From an uncultured Acinetobacter sp. (GTDB lineage: Bacteria > Pseudomonadota > Gammaproteobacteria > Pseudomonadales > Moraxellaceae), in assembly GCA_900766635.1 (NCBI GenBank), contig CAAFWA010000119.1, forward strand, positions 1-19,567: a DNA stretch of 19,567 bases. The letters run 5' to 3'. Of this stretch, positions 1-6,796 are shown one piece after another. Position 1 is the first letter of the stretch, and each line of letters begins with the position of its first letter. A model generated the notes under the pieces. It had not been told where the DNA came from. It searched no databases and saw only the letters and a list, made by a program, of their open reading frames with translations. The position numbers and the translations under genes were made by a program.

Positions 1-7
1 GAGATGA

Positions 8-94
8 TCAAGTTGGTGCGCTCAGAGAGATTCGAACTCCCGACCCCTTAGTTCGTAGCCAAGTGCTCTATCCAGCTGAGCTATGAGCGCGACG
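8..94. repeat. 87-bp direct repeat containing tRNA-Arg (unit 1; unit 2 at 552-638)
   Basis: Positions 8-94 and 552-638 are identical. Both contain the whole 77-nt tRNA plus 6 bp on the 3' side and 4 bp on the 5' side of the gene. The repeats are in the same orientation with 457 bp between them. Because the full gene is repeated and not only its 3' end, this looks like gene duplication and not like the attL/attR pair of an integrated element. Confidence 0.9.
14..90 (-). tRNA. tRNA-Arg (anticodon ACG), copy 1
   Basis: A 77-nt cloverleaf on the minus strand with an encoded CCA end at 16-14. The acceptor arms GCGCTCA and TGAGCGC pair, the T arm carries GTTCGAATC, and the anticodon stem CTTGG/CTAAG encloses the loop CTACGAA, giving anticodon ACG. 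In bacteria the A of this anticodon is normally deaminated to inosine by TadA so that one tRNA reads CGU, CGC and CGA. The gene is identical base for base to the copy at 558-634. Its own promoter lies at about 109-136. Any terminator would be outside the window. Confidence 0.97.
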
Positions 95-108
95 TCTTGA
101 TGAGTTGC

Positions 109-136
109 ATTATATAGAAGTTTATAACTTTGTTAA
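109..136 (-). promoter_or_regulatory. predicted sigma-70 promoter of tRNA-Arg copy 1
   Basis: Read on the minus strand, a perfect -10 TATAAT (114-109) follows a -35 TTAACA (136-131) with a 16-bp spacer. The -10 ends 18 bp before the mature tRNA 5' end at 90, which leaves a short leader for RNase P to remove. This suggests that copy 1 is transcribed independently of the upstream tRNA-Ser/tRNA-Arg unit. Confidence 0.6.
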
Positions 137-203
137 GTGTTTTTTAGCAAAACATGGCTTAAGTGCACAGATAACAAGCAAATTTGTTTTTTTAAGTTAA
201 AAA

Positions 204-413
204 CTAAACAATCAGCTGTAATTGTTGCTTGCAACGGCCACACAAACTGACCTTTTGACCTAAGCCCAAGTGCATAAAATCATCCACCACGCCCTCTAAA
301 TTTTCTTGGCAGGCAAAACAAGCTTTTTTGGATAAATAAATTACAAGGTCAAGATGTTGATACACATGCTGACCATCGCTATAACATACAATTTTTGAGT
401 TATATGGAAACAT
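204..413 (-). CDS. small zinc-ribbon-like protein, unknown function
   Basis: I do not recognise a named family. The 69-residue product has five cysteines: C10, then the pairs C32-x2-C35 (in ACFAC) and C58-x2-C61 (in CGRC), separated by 22 residues. Two CxxC knuckles at this spacing are typical of a small treble-clef or zinc-ribbon fold, so zinc binding is a reasonable inference. No signal peptide or membrane segment is visible, so it is probably cytoplasmic. The start is well supported: AGGAGG lies 6 bases before the ATG. The gene sits between two identical tRNA-Arg genes on the same strand, after the terminator of the first. I see no clear terminator behind it. It could be a nucleic-acid-binding or regulatory protein, but nothing in the sequence proves that. 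Confidence 0.72.
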   Translation of the reverse strand: MFPYNSKIVCYSDGQHVYQHLDLVIYLSKKACFACQENLEGVVDDFMHLGLGQKVSLCGRCKQQLQLIV

Positions 414-444
414 TCCTTGCCTCCTGATTTTTTCATCAGCATAA

Positions 445-474
445 AATGTAGTTTTTAGGCAAGCTATACGACAA
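445..474 (-). promoter_or_regulatory. possible promoter of the zinc-ribbon gene
   Basis: On the minus strand TTGTCG (474-469) and TACATT (450-445) are separated by 18 bp, each matching four of six consensus bases. The site lies about 30 bp before the start codon at 413 and downstream of the tRNA terminator at 522-546, so the gene needs a promoter somewhere here. This is a weak match and other choices are possible. Confidence 0.3.
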
Positions 475-521
475 TCGTCCTAATTCAATGATCTAACAGG
501 CAAAACATAAATTTTAGGCAC

Positions 522-546
522 AAAAAAACCGCTATAAAAGCGGTTT
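522..546 (-). terminator. Rho-independent terminator after the tRNA-Ser/tRNA-Arg unit
   Basis: Read on the minus strand, AAACCGC, a 7-base loop, then GCGGTTT are followed by a run of T (528-522). It begins 11 bp after the CCA end of tRNA-Arg copy 2, so it should end the tRNA-Ser/tRNA-Arg transcript before the zinc-ribbon gene. Confidence 0.85.
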
Positions 547-557
547 AATGTTCAAGT

Positions 558-634
558 TGGTGCGCTCAGAGAGATTCGAACTCCCGACCCCTTAGTTCGT
601 AGCCAAGTGCTCTATCCAGCTGAGCTATGAGCGC
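558..634 (-). tRNA. tRNA-Arg (anticodon ACG), copy 2
   Basis: A 77-nt tRNA with encoded CCA (560-558) and loop CTACGAA, anticodon ACG. It is identical to the gene at 14-90. It lies 16 bp downstream of tRNA-Ser(GCT) on the same strand and is followed by a terminator, so the two are likely one precursor transcript processed by RNase P and 3' nucleases. The identity with copy 1 extends a few bases beyond the mature ends. Confidence 0.97.
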
Positions 635-650
635 GACGATAAGTAAATCG

Positions 651-740
651 TGGCGGTGAGAGAGGGATTCGAACCCTCGATACAGTTGCCCGTATGCATC
701 CTTAGCAGGGATGTGGTTTCAGCCACTCACCCATCTCACC
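651..740 (-). tRNA. tRNA-Ser (anticodon GCT)
   Basis: A 90-nt tRNA on the minus strand with encoded CCA at 653-651. The acceptor stem is GGTGAGA/TCTCACC, and the anticodon stem CATCC/GGATG encloses loop CTGCTAA, giving GCT, which reads AGC and AGU. The long variable arm between the anticodon and T stems is the usual class II feature of serine tRNAs. It is the first gene of a two-tRNA unit with tRNA-Arg at 558-634. Confidence 0.97.
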
Positions 741-756
741 GTAACGTGGTGGCAAT

Positions 757-784
757 ATTATAGAGGAAAGCACTTTCATGCAAG
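757..784 (-). promoter_or_regulatory. predicted promoter of the tRNA-Ser/tRNA-Arg unit
   Basis: On the minus strand a perfect TATAAT (762-757) lies 16 bp before the tRNA-Ser 5' end. The best -35 is CTTGCA (784-779) with a 16-bp spacer, or TTGCAT (783-778) with 15 bp. The -10 is convincing; the -35 is only fair. Confidence 0.55.
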
Positions 785-983
785 CCCCCTGTTCTAAAAA
801 AGCTAAAAAAATCACTCAACAAGCTATTTTTTGAGCGTTTTAAATCAAAATCGCTGTTCTATGCTTAGAAAACATGCAGTCATGTAAAAAAAACTCATCA
901 AAACACAATATTCAAGGCAATTGCGTGCAGTCTGCGACGGGATGTCTTATGCTAAAGCTATCTACTGATAAGAAACTGAAGAT
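785..983. other. intergenic region between divergent tRNA-Ser and rnr
   Basis: This AT-rich stretch must hold the rnr promoter. A TATGCT at 948-953 could be a -10, but no good -35 lies at the right distance (TTGCGT at 921-926 would leave a 21-bp spacer), so I do not call one. There is no ORF with a ribosome binding site and no convincing hairpin terminator. Confidence 0.5.
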
Positions 984-3431
984 ATGATGAAAACTTGGGT
1001 CGATCCAGAAGCAAAGGCAGAAGCCGAACGTTATGATAATCCCATCCCTAGTCGTACGCTCATTTTAGAGACGATTAGTCAACTCAACACCCCACAATCT
1101 CATGCAGATCTTGTGGAACACTTTGAAATCGCCGATCAAAAAAGTATTGATGCCCTGCAACATCGTTTAATTGCAATGGTACGTGATGGTCAGCTCATGA
1201 AAGATGGTTTTAAATTCCAAATTGCTGCTGAACAACCGACCCATGAAGCCACTGTGTATATCAACAGCAAAGGCTTAGGCACTGCCAACATTAGTGGACA
1301 CGATGACTTATTGCTGCCTGAGCGTGAATTACGCTTAGTGTTTAACGGTGATCGCGTTAAAGTGCGTCAAACGTCAGTCGATCGCAAGGGTAAACCTTGG
1401 GGCTTTGTCACCGAAGTCTTGCAACATCGTGTGAAACAAATCATTGGTAAAGTGTCGATGTATGACGGTGAATACTTCGTACAACCAAGTGCACCTAATA
1501 GTCATCAACCGATTACCTTAGAAAAAGAATTGATCGAACATGCTAAGGTCAATTTAGGTGACACTATTCGTGTGGCAATTGATAGCTATCCGACCAAAGA
1601 AGAATTTGCCACAGGTCATATTGTGCAATCGATGGCGGATAAATCAGACACTGAAATTATTATTCCGCAAACCATCTTAGAATTTGGTTTGCCGTATGAA
1701 TTTCCTGAAGAAGTGGTGAAACAAGCGGAGAGCTTTAAAGAGCCAACCGCTCAAGACCGTGAGGGACGCATTGACCTACGTGATTTAGCCTTAGTGACCA
1801 TTGATGGTGAAGATGCACGTGACTTTGACGATGCTGTCTACGCTGAAAAACGCCCAGGGGGTGGTTATCGTGTGGTGGTGGCGATTGCGGATGTGAGTCA
1901 TTATGTTCGTCCGGGTCAACCACTAGATGATGAAGCCGTTGAACGTGGTACATCAGTGTATTTCCCGCACTTTGTGTTACCGATGCTGCCTGAAGCACTC
2001 TCTAATGGCTTGTGTTCACTCAATCCAAACGTCGATCGTTTATGCATGGTCTGTGACTTAAAACTCTCGCGTGCAGGTCGTGTGACAGGGTATGAATTCT
2101 ATCCATCGGTGATGCACTCTAAAGCACGTTTAACTTACGACCAAGTGGCACAATATTTTGACGGTGACAGCACGGCGATTACCGAAGATCGTAATGTACG
2201 TAAGTCACTCAATACTCTATTCCAATTGTATCAAGTGCTTAAAGGCTTACGTGCCGAACGTCATGCGATGGAATTTGAAACTATTGAAACTTACATGACC
2301 TTTGACGAACTGGGTGGAATTAACGAAATTTTGCCACGCACCCGTAATGATGCGCATAAGTTGATCGAAGAATGTATGTTATTGGCCAACGTGGCAGCGG
2401 CTGAATATGCGCTCAAACATGAAGTGCCGATGCTGTATCGTATTCATGAGCCACCTGAATTTTCACGTATCCAAAAAGTACGTGATTTTGTTAAATTGCT
2501 TGGTTTGTCTTTCCCAGAACAGCCAACCCAAGCTGACTATCAAGCCGTGATTGATGCCACCAAAGACCGTATTGATGCACCAAGCATTCATGCCGTGTTA
2601 TTACGCTCAATGATGCAAGCTTATTATGGTCCAAATAATGCCGGTCACTATGGCTTGGCATACGATGCCTATACCCACTTTACCTCGCCAATTCGTCGTT
2701 ACCCTGATTTGTTGTTACATCGTGCCATCAAAGCACACCTAAAAAACAAACCATCGCCACTATCAGGCGCTGCACTTGATGAAGCAGGAACGCATTTTTC
2801 AGCCACAGAACGTCGTGCGGATGAAGCCTCACGCTCGGTCACCACATGGCTCAAATGCCATTATATGCAGCAACATTTGGGTGAAGATTTTGTGGGCAGC
2901 ATTTCAGCCGTGGCTGAATTTGGCTTGTTTGTCACGCTCAAAGACTTATATGTCGATGGCATGATTCATGTCAGCCAATTGGGCGATGATTATTTTGTGT
3001 ATGATCAAAGCAGCCAAAGCTTAATTGGGCAAAATCACGGTCAGAGCTTTAGCTTAGGCGATGAAGTCAAAATTAAAGTCGCTGCGGTGAATCTTGAAGA
3101 ACGTAAGATTGATTTTGAGCTGTTACAGCAACTGACTCATGCCGGTCGTCCTGTACGTAGTCGTGCGCCACGTATTACTACACCTCGCAATACACCACGT
3201 AGCCGACCTCAAGTGACTGAACAAACCTTTAATGAGCGTCCAAGTAATCGCGATACAGGCGACGATGGTGAACAGCCCATTAAAAAGAAAAAAGCCAAAA
3301 AGCCCAGTTCCTACAGCAAAAAGTCTGCTAAAAAACATGCAGGAAAATCTGAAGCAAAGGCTAAAGATAAGCTAAAGAAAAAGGCCAAGACGAAAAAGAA
3401 AAAGTCTAACGCCAAATCACACAGTGATTGA
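984..3431 (+). CDS. rnr: ribonuclease R (3'-5' exoribonuclease)
   Basis: RNase R degrades RNA processively from the 3' end, including structured RNA, and acts in rRNA and mRNA decay, trans-translation and cold stress. The 815-residue product shows the family order: an N-terminal winged-helix-like segment (about 20-80), two cold-shock domains (about 85-225), the RNB catalytic domain (about 262-590), an S1 domain (about 640-720) and a lysine-rich tail. The active-site motif DGEDARDFDDA places the metal-binding aspartates at D274, D280, D282 and D283. The RNB signature YTHFTSPIRRYPDL is intact. The size matches E. coli RNase R (813 residues). Two adjacent ATGs (984 and 987) could start it; neither has a strong Shine-Dalgarno. 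It is followed 7 bp later by a strong terminator, so it is probably monocistronic. Confidence 0.97.
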   Translation: MMKTWVDPEAKAEAERYDNPIPSRTLILETISQLNTPQSHADLVEHFEIADQKSIDALQHRLIAMVRDGQLMKDGFKFQIAAEQPTHEATVYINSKGLGTANISGHDDLLLPERELRLVFNGDRVKVRQTSVDRKGKPWGFVTEVLQHRVKQIIGKVSMYDGEYFVQPSAPNSHQPITLEKELIEHAKVNLGDTIRVAIDSYPTKEEFATGHIVQSMADKSDTEIIIPQTILEFGLPYEFPEEVVKQAESFKEPTAQDREGRIDLRDLALVTIDGEDARDFDDAVYAEKRPGGGYRVVVAIADVSHYVRPGQPLDDEAVERGTSVYFPHFVLPMLPEALSNGLCSLNPNVDRLCMVCDLKLSRAGRVTGYEFYPSVMHSKARLTYDQVAQYFDGDSTAITEDRNVRKSLNTLFQLYQVLKGLRAERHAMEFETIETYMTFDELGGINEILPRTRNDAHKLIEECMLLANVAAAEYALKHEVPMLYRIHEPPEFSRIQKVRDFVKLLGLSFPEQPTQADYQAVIDATKDRIDAPSIHAVLLRSMMQAYYGPNNAGHYGLAYDAYTHFTSPIRRYPDLLLHRAIKAHLKNKPSPLSGAALDEAGTHFSATERRADEASRSVTTWLKCHYMQQHLGEDFVGSISAVAEFGLFVTLKDLYVDGMIHVSQLGDDYFVYDQSSQSLIGQNHGQSFSLGDEVKIKVAAVNLEERKIDFELLQQLTHAGRPVRSRAPRITTPRNTPRSRPQVTEQTFNERPSNRDTGDDGEQPIKKKKAKKPSSYSKKSAKKHAGKSEAKAKDKLKKKAKTKKKKSNAKSHSD

Positions 3432-3438
3432 TTCATGC

Positions 3439-3468
3439 AAAAAGAGCGCCTCGGCGCTCTTTTTCTTT
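3439..3468 (+). terminator. Rho-independent terminator of rnr (30-bp repeat, copy 1)
   Basis: AAAAAGAGCGC, loop CTCG, then GCGCTCTTTTT followed by CTTT. The 11-bp stem and U tract make a strong terminator, and the A tract makes it potentially bidirectional. Exactly the same 30 bp recur at 3914-3943. Confidence 0.93.
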
Positions 3469-3474
3469 AAGCCC

Positions 3475-3502
3475 TTGACTAATTTATTTAATTGTATATC
3501 TT
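3475..3502 (+). promoter_or_regulatory. predicted promoter of the lipoprotein gene
   Basis: TTGACT (3475-3480) and TATCTT (3497-3502) are separated by 16 bp, just behind the rnr terminator. The -35 matches five of six and the -10 four of six bases. The start codon follows at 3530, giving a leader of roughly 20 bases. Confidence 0.5.
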
Positions 3503-3529
3503 TTGCACTTTTATTTAAGGGGGTAAATC

Positions 3530-3907
3530 ATGAAAAAACTTATAACATCACTGTTAAGTGTTACTATTTTAATGGCATCAGGATGTGCAACCATTTTTAA
3601 TGGAAGCAGTCAAACTGTAAATATTCGCAGTAATGATGCAGATGCAAAAATCTATGTAAATGAAGAATATATGGGCAAAAATCAAGCCGCATATACATTT
3701 AAAAAGAAAGAAAATTATGTAATCAAAGCTGAAAAAAATGGTTGCAAAACTACATCCATTACGCCTCAAAAAACATTTGACCCAACGACCTTATTAGGCG
3801 TGTTTATCGATTGGGGAATCTTTTCAATTTTAGTTGTTGACGGCGCAGCAACTGGTGCTTGGCAAAAATTTGATAAAACAAGCTATGTAATCGATCCAGA
3901 TTGCTAA
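3530..3907 (+). CDS. small outer-membrane-type lipoprotein with a PEGA-like segment
   Basis: The 125-residue product begins with a lipoprotein signal peptide: MKK, a hydrophobic stretch, then the lipobox MASGC with C19 as the acylated residue. Residue 20 is alanine, not aspartate, so sorting to the outer membrane is expected. Residues about 28-70 resemble a PEGA-type beta module (TVNIRS...AKIYVNEEYMG), a fold found in many surface lipoproteins. A hydrophobic segment follows at about 87-110 (LLGVFIDWGIFSILVV). I recall similar uncharacterised bacterial lipoproteins ending this way but no established function. The start is supported by AGGGGG 6 bases upstream. The gene is visibly richer in A and T than its neighbours and stands alone between two identical terminators, which suggests later acquisition or turnover at this spot. 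The lipoprotein call is strong; the role is unknown. Confidence 0.88.
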   Translation: MKKLITSLLSVTILMASGCATIFNGSSQTVNIRSNDADAKIYVNEEYMGKNQAAYTFKKKENYVIKAEKNGCKTTSITPQKTFDPTTLLGVFIDWGIFSILVVDGAATGAWQKFDKTSYVIDPDC

Positions 3908-3913
3908 TCTTTA

Positions 3914-3943
3914 AAAAAGAGCGCCTCGGCGCTCTTTTTCTTT
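3914..3943 (+). terminator. Rho-independent terminator of the lipoprotein gene (30-bp repeat, copy 2)
   Basis: A perfect copy of the 30 bp at 3439-3468: AAAAAGAGCGC, loop CTCG, GCGCTCTTTTT, CTTT. It lies 6 bp after the stop codon of the lipoprotein gene, upstream of prlC. Confidence 0.93.
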
Positions 3944-4012
3944 GCTCAATACTTGATTTTATCTAGCATAAGCCCTACTTCTAGTATTAAGACTAAATAG
4001 AGCAATTGAGAT

Positions 4013-6043
4013 ATGACACTTCAACAGGCCACCCTGCCAGTTCCACAATTTGACCACATCAGCCTCGAACAATTACAACAACAAATCGAACAGGCCATTA
4101 GCCAAGGCCAAGCGTTTTTACAGGATTTAAGCACAGTTCCTGATGATCAGGCTGCACGTTTAGCCGTGCTTGAACAACTCGACACACTTGAAAATAACAT
4201 GAGCGAAGCGTGGGGGGTGTTGTCACATTTAAATGCCGTGATGAACAATGCCCAAACCCGTGAAGTGTATCAAGCCCTATTGCCAAGTTTGAGTGCGTAT
4301 TATACCCAACTGGGTCAACATACTGTGCTGTATCAAACCTTTCAGCAGGTGCATGATGCAGCGACGTATCAAGATTTAAGTCCTGCGCAACAAAGTGCGA
4401 TTCGTCTCGCGCTACGTGATTTTAAACTCTCAGGTGTTGCCTTAGAGGGCGAAGCAAAACAACGTTATGCCGAAATTTCTGCGCGTTTATCACAGTTATC
4501 CTCTGATTTTTCCAATCATGTCTTAGATGCTACCCAAGCATATTTTAAAGTCTTATCTGAAGAGGAATTACAAGGTTTACCTGCAAGTAGCATTGATTTG
4601 CTTAAACAATATGGTCAACAACGTGAACTTGAGCAAGCTGTCGCCACGCTTGATTTTCCATCTTACTTGGCGATTATGACCTATGCAGAAAATCGTGCAT
4701 TACGTGAAACGCTGTATAAAGCCTACACCACACGTGCTTCTGATCAAGCCGAACAACGTGAGTTTGATAATACAGAGGTGATGCAAGAAATCTTAAGTTT
4801 ACGTCAAGAGATGGCAGCTTTATTGGGTTTTGAGAATTACGCTGCCCTATCACTTGCAAGTAAAATGGCGCCTGATGTAGCCACTGTACAGCGCTTTTTA
4901 CAAGACTTAGCCGAACATGCACGCCAACCGGCTTTAGATGATATTGCCGCTTTAAAAGCAATTGCGGCTCAAGATGGTATTGATGAGCTGAAGCCATGGG
5001 ACACCACTTTTTATTCAGAAAAGCTGAAAGTCCAAAAATTTAATCTATCTCAAGAAGCGCTCAAACCTTATTTCCCTGCCCCACAAGTGCTCAAAGGCTT
5101 ATTTAGTATTGTCAAACGCTTATATGGTGTTGAGATTATCGAGCGTCAAGCCCCAGTTTGGCATCCAGATGCGCGCTATTTTGAGCTTGAAGAGCAAGGT
5201 CAAGTTTTAGGTGGCTTCTACTTTGATTTATATGCGCGCAGTGGCAAACGTGGCGGCGCATGGATGAGTGGCTTCCGCTCACGTATGCAAACCCAACAAG
5301 GCTTACAAAAACCAATTTGCTATATGGTGTGTAACTTTACCCCACCTGTCGGTGATCAACCTGCTTTACTCACCCATGACGAAGTGATTACCTTGTTCCA
5401 TGAATTTGGGCATGGTTTACATCACATGCTCACAGAAGTGGATAATATTTCAGTTGCAGGGACTCACGGCGTAGCATGGGATGCTGTGGAACTGCCAAGT
5501 CAATTCATGGAATTTTGGGCATGGGATCAAGAAAGCTTGGCTTTACTCAGTGAACACATTGAAACCAAACAGCCTTTACCTGCGGATTTACTCAAAGCCT
5601 TACTCGATGCACGTTTCTTCCAATCGGGGATGCAAACCTTACGTCAAATTGAATTTGCGTTATTTGATTTAAATATTCATGCCACATCTCCTGCTTTAGA
5701 TGCTAAAGGCATTCAAAGCACCTTAGACCAGATTCGCAGTCAATACAGCGTGGTTCCAAATGTCGCTTATAACCGCTTCCAACATAGCTTTAGTCATATT
5801 TTTGCAGGCGGTTATGCAGCAGGTTATTACTCTTACAAATGGGCTGAAGTGTTAGCAAGCGATGCTTTTGATCGTTTTGAGCAAGAAGGTATTTTTAACA
5901 CTCAAACCGGTCAAGATTTCCGTCAGGCTATTTTAGCGGTAGGCGGACGTGACAGCGCTTTAGATGCATTTATTAACTTCCGTGGTCGTGAACCGAAAAT
6001 TGATGCGTTATTACGTCATCAAGGTTGGACGAATCACGCTTAA
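4013..6043 (+). CDS. prlC: oligopeptidase A, M3 family zinc metallopeptidase
   Basis: A 676-residue cytosolic zinc endopeptidase of the thimet/M3 family that cuts short peptides, including those left by signal peptide turnover and ATP-dependent proteases. The zinc site is clear: HEFGH at 463-467 supplies two histidines and the catalytic glutamate E464, and E493 in DAVELPSQ is the third ligand. The flanking FHEFGHGLHHMLTEVDN and the later FAGGYAAGYYSYKWAE are typical of the oligopeptidase A branch. The length is close to E. coli OpdA (680). The N-terminal two thirds form the alpha-helical lid. No signal peptide is visible. The ATG has only a weak GAG upstream. A YheV-type gene follows 35 bp later; in E. 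coli, too, a yheV gene exists, but there it lies beside kefB and slyX. The assignment is firm; Dcp is less likely given size and sequence. Confidence 0.95.
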   Translation: MTLQQATLPVPQFDHISLEQLQQQIEQAISQGQAFLQDLSTVPDDQAARLAVLEQLDTLENNMSEAWGVLSHLNAVMNNAQTREVYQALLPSLSAYYTQLGQHTVLYQTFQQVHDAATYQDLSPAQQSAIRLALRDFKLSGVALEGEAKQRYAEISARLSQLSSDFSNHVLDATQAYFKVLSEEELQGLPASSIDLLKQYGQQRELEQAVATLDFPSYLAIMTYAENRALRETLYKAYTTRASDQAEQREFDNTEVMQEILSLRQEMAALLGFENYAALSLASKMAPDVATVQRFLQDLAEHARQPALDDIAALKAIAAQDGIDELKPWDTTFYSEKLKVQKFNLSQEALKPYFPAPQVLKGLFSIVKRLYGVEIIERQAPVWHPDARYFELEEQGQVLGGFYFDLYARSGKRGGAWMSGFRSRMQTQQGLQKPICYMVCNFTPPVGDQPALLTHDEVITLFHEFGHGLHHMLTEVDNISVAGTHGVAWDAVELPSQFMEFWAWDQESLALLSEHIETKQPLPADLLKALLDARFFQSGMQTLRQIEFALFDLNIHATSPALDAKGIQSTLDQIRSQYSVVPNVAYNRFQHSFSHIFAGGYAAGYYSYKWAEVLASDAFDRFEQEGIFNTQTGQDFRQAILAVGGRDSALDAFINFRGREPKIDALLRHQGWTNHA

Positions 6044-6078
6044 TTTGCGTAAAATAGTGGCAATTTTTTAGGTTAACC

Positions 6079-6300
6079 GTGAGTATCATCCTTATGAAAC
6101 GTCGTTTTATTGCAGGTGCGAAATGTCCACGCTGTGAAGCCCAAGACCGTATTGTGATGCTCACGACAGCCGAAGCTGAATGGATTGAATGTATTGAATG
6201 TGACTATTCAGAAAACCGTCCAACAGAAGTGCTTGAACCTGAAGTACCTGCGGTGGCAGATGAAATTGGTGTGATTCAATTTAAACCCCGTAAAGCTTAA
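6079..6300 (+). CDS. yheV: YheV-family small zinc-ribbon protein
   Basis: Contains the YheV (DUF2387) hallmark KRRFIAGAKCPRC at the N-terminus followed by a second CxxC knuckle (ECIECDY). In the 73-residue reading the cysteines are C16, C19, C38 and C41, a zinc ribbon. The family has no established function. The start is uncertain. The GTG at 6079 has AGG 6 bases before it, while the ATG at 6094 gives an N-terminus (MKRRFIAG) that fits known YheV proteins better but has no Shine-Dalgarno. I keep the GTG because of the binding site. The gene follows prlC closely and precedes a membrane protein gene by 7 bp, so the three may be co-transcribed. Confidence 0.85.
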   Translation: MSIILMKRRFIAGAKCPRCEAQDRIVMLTTAEAEWIECIECDYSENRPTEVLEPEVPAVADEIGVIQFKPRKA

Positions 6301-6307
6301 AAACGCT

Positions 6308-6742
6308 ATGTCTCATCAGCCACGTCATCGCTCCAATTTACTTTGGCCTATTTTTGGCATACTGCTTGTCATCGTAATGGCAATCAGTGCTTATGTCGCA
6401 TGGTGGCTGCCTCAGACACAACATCAACCTGTAACACAGTCTCAAACAACACAAAAGCCGACTCAACCTGCATCTCATGTAGCTCTTGAACACACTGCGT
6501 CAGAGGCTTTTGTGCCGACCCCAAATGCTGTTTTGGTCGATGAAAGTGTGTTGCAAGAAGACATCCCAACCGAGCCAAGTTTAGCCAAAGAAGAAATTGC
6601 CAAACAAGAAGATCTTCAGCAGCAATTACAAACCCAAGAAAAAATATTGCAGCAGCAAAATCTCACGGCTGATGAACTCATTCGTCTTAAAGAACAACAA
6701 ATCGAACTCCTCGAAGAACAACTTCGTCAGCAAGCACTATAA
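6308..6742 (+). CDS. membrane-anchored coiled-coil protein, unknown function
   Basis: I recognise no family. The 144-residue product has a short basic N-terminus (MSHQPRHRSN), one hydrophobic helix at about 11-34, a Thr/Gln/Pro-rich linker (35-75) and a Glu/Gln-rich C-terminal helix (about 93-142) with heptad-like leucines, probably a coiled coil. The charge pattern predicts a signal-anchor with the coiled coil in the periplasm. This resembles small division or envelope scaffold proteins in shape only. It starts 7 bp after the yheV stop with no obvious Shine-Dalgarno, which suggests translational coupling or a leader-independent start. The low-complexity composition makes homology calls unreliable. 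That it is a real gene is supported by its length, its position and the clear domain layout. Confidence 0.75.
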   Translation: MSHQPRHRSNLLWPIFGILLVIVMAISAYVAWWLPQTQHQPVTQSQTTQKPTQPASHVALEHTASEAFVPTPNAVLVDESVLQEDIPTEPSLAKEEIAKQEDLQQQLQTQEKILQQQNLTADELIRLKEQQIELLEEQLRQQAL

Positions 6743-6796
6743 AGCCTGATTCATCTTAGGCTACACTGTACTATCTTCTGCTTCAGTACTTGTGTT

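Noticed and set aside
160..195. AACAA...TTGTT followed by T run as a plus-strand terminator
   Set aside because: The stem is only about 5 bp of mostly A-T pairs, and no plus-strand gene precedes it.
8..638. The two tRNA-Arg repeats as attL/attR of an integrated element
   Set aside because: The repeat covers the whole tRNA plus flanks, not only its 3' part, and the 457-bp interior has no integrase. Tandem duplication is simpler.
921..953. rnr promoter TTGCGT...TATGCT
   Set aside because: The 21-bp spacer is too long and no better -35 exists at 16-18 bp, so I left the rnr promoter uncalled.
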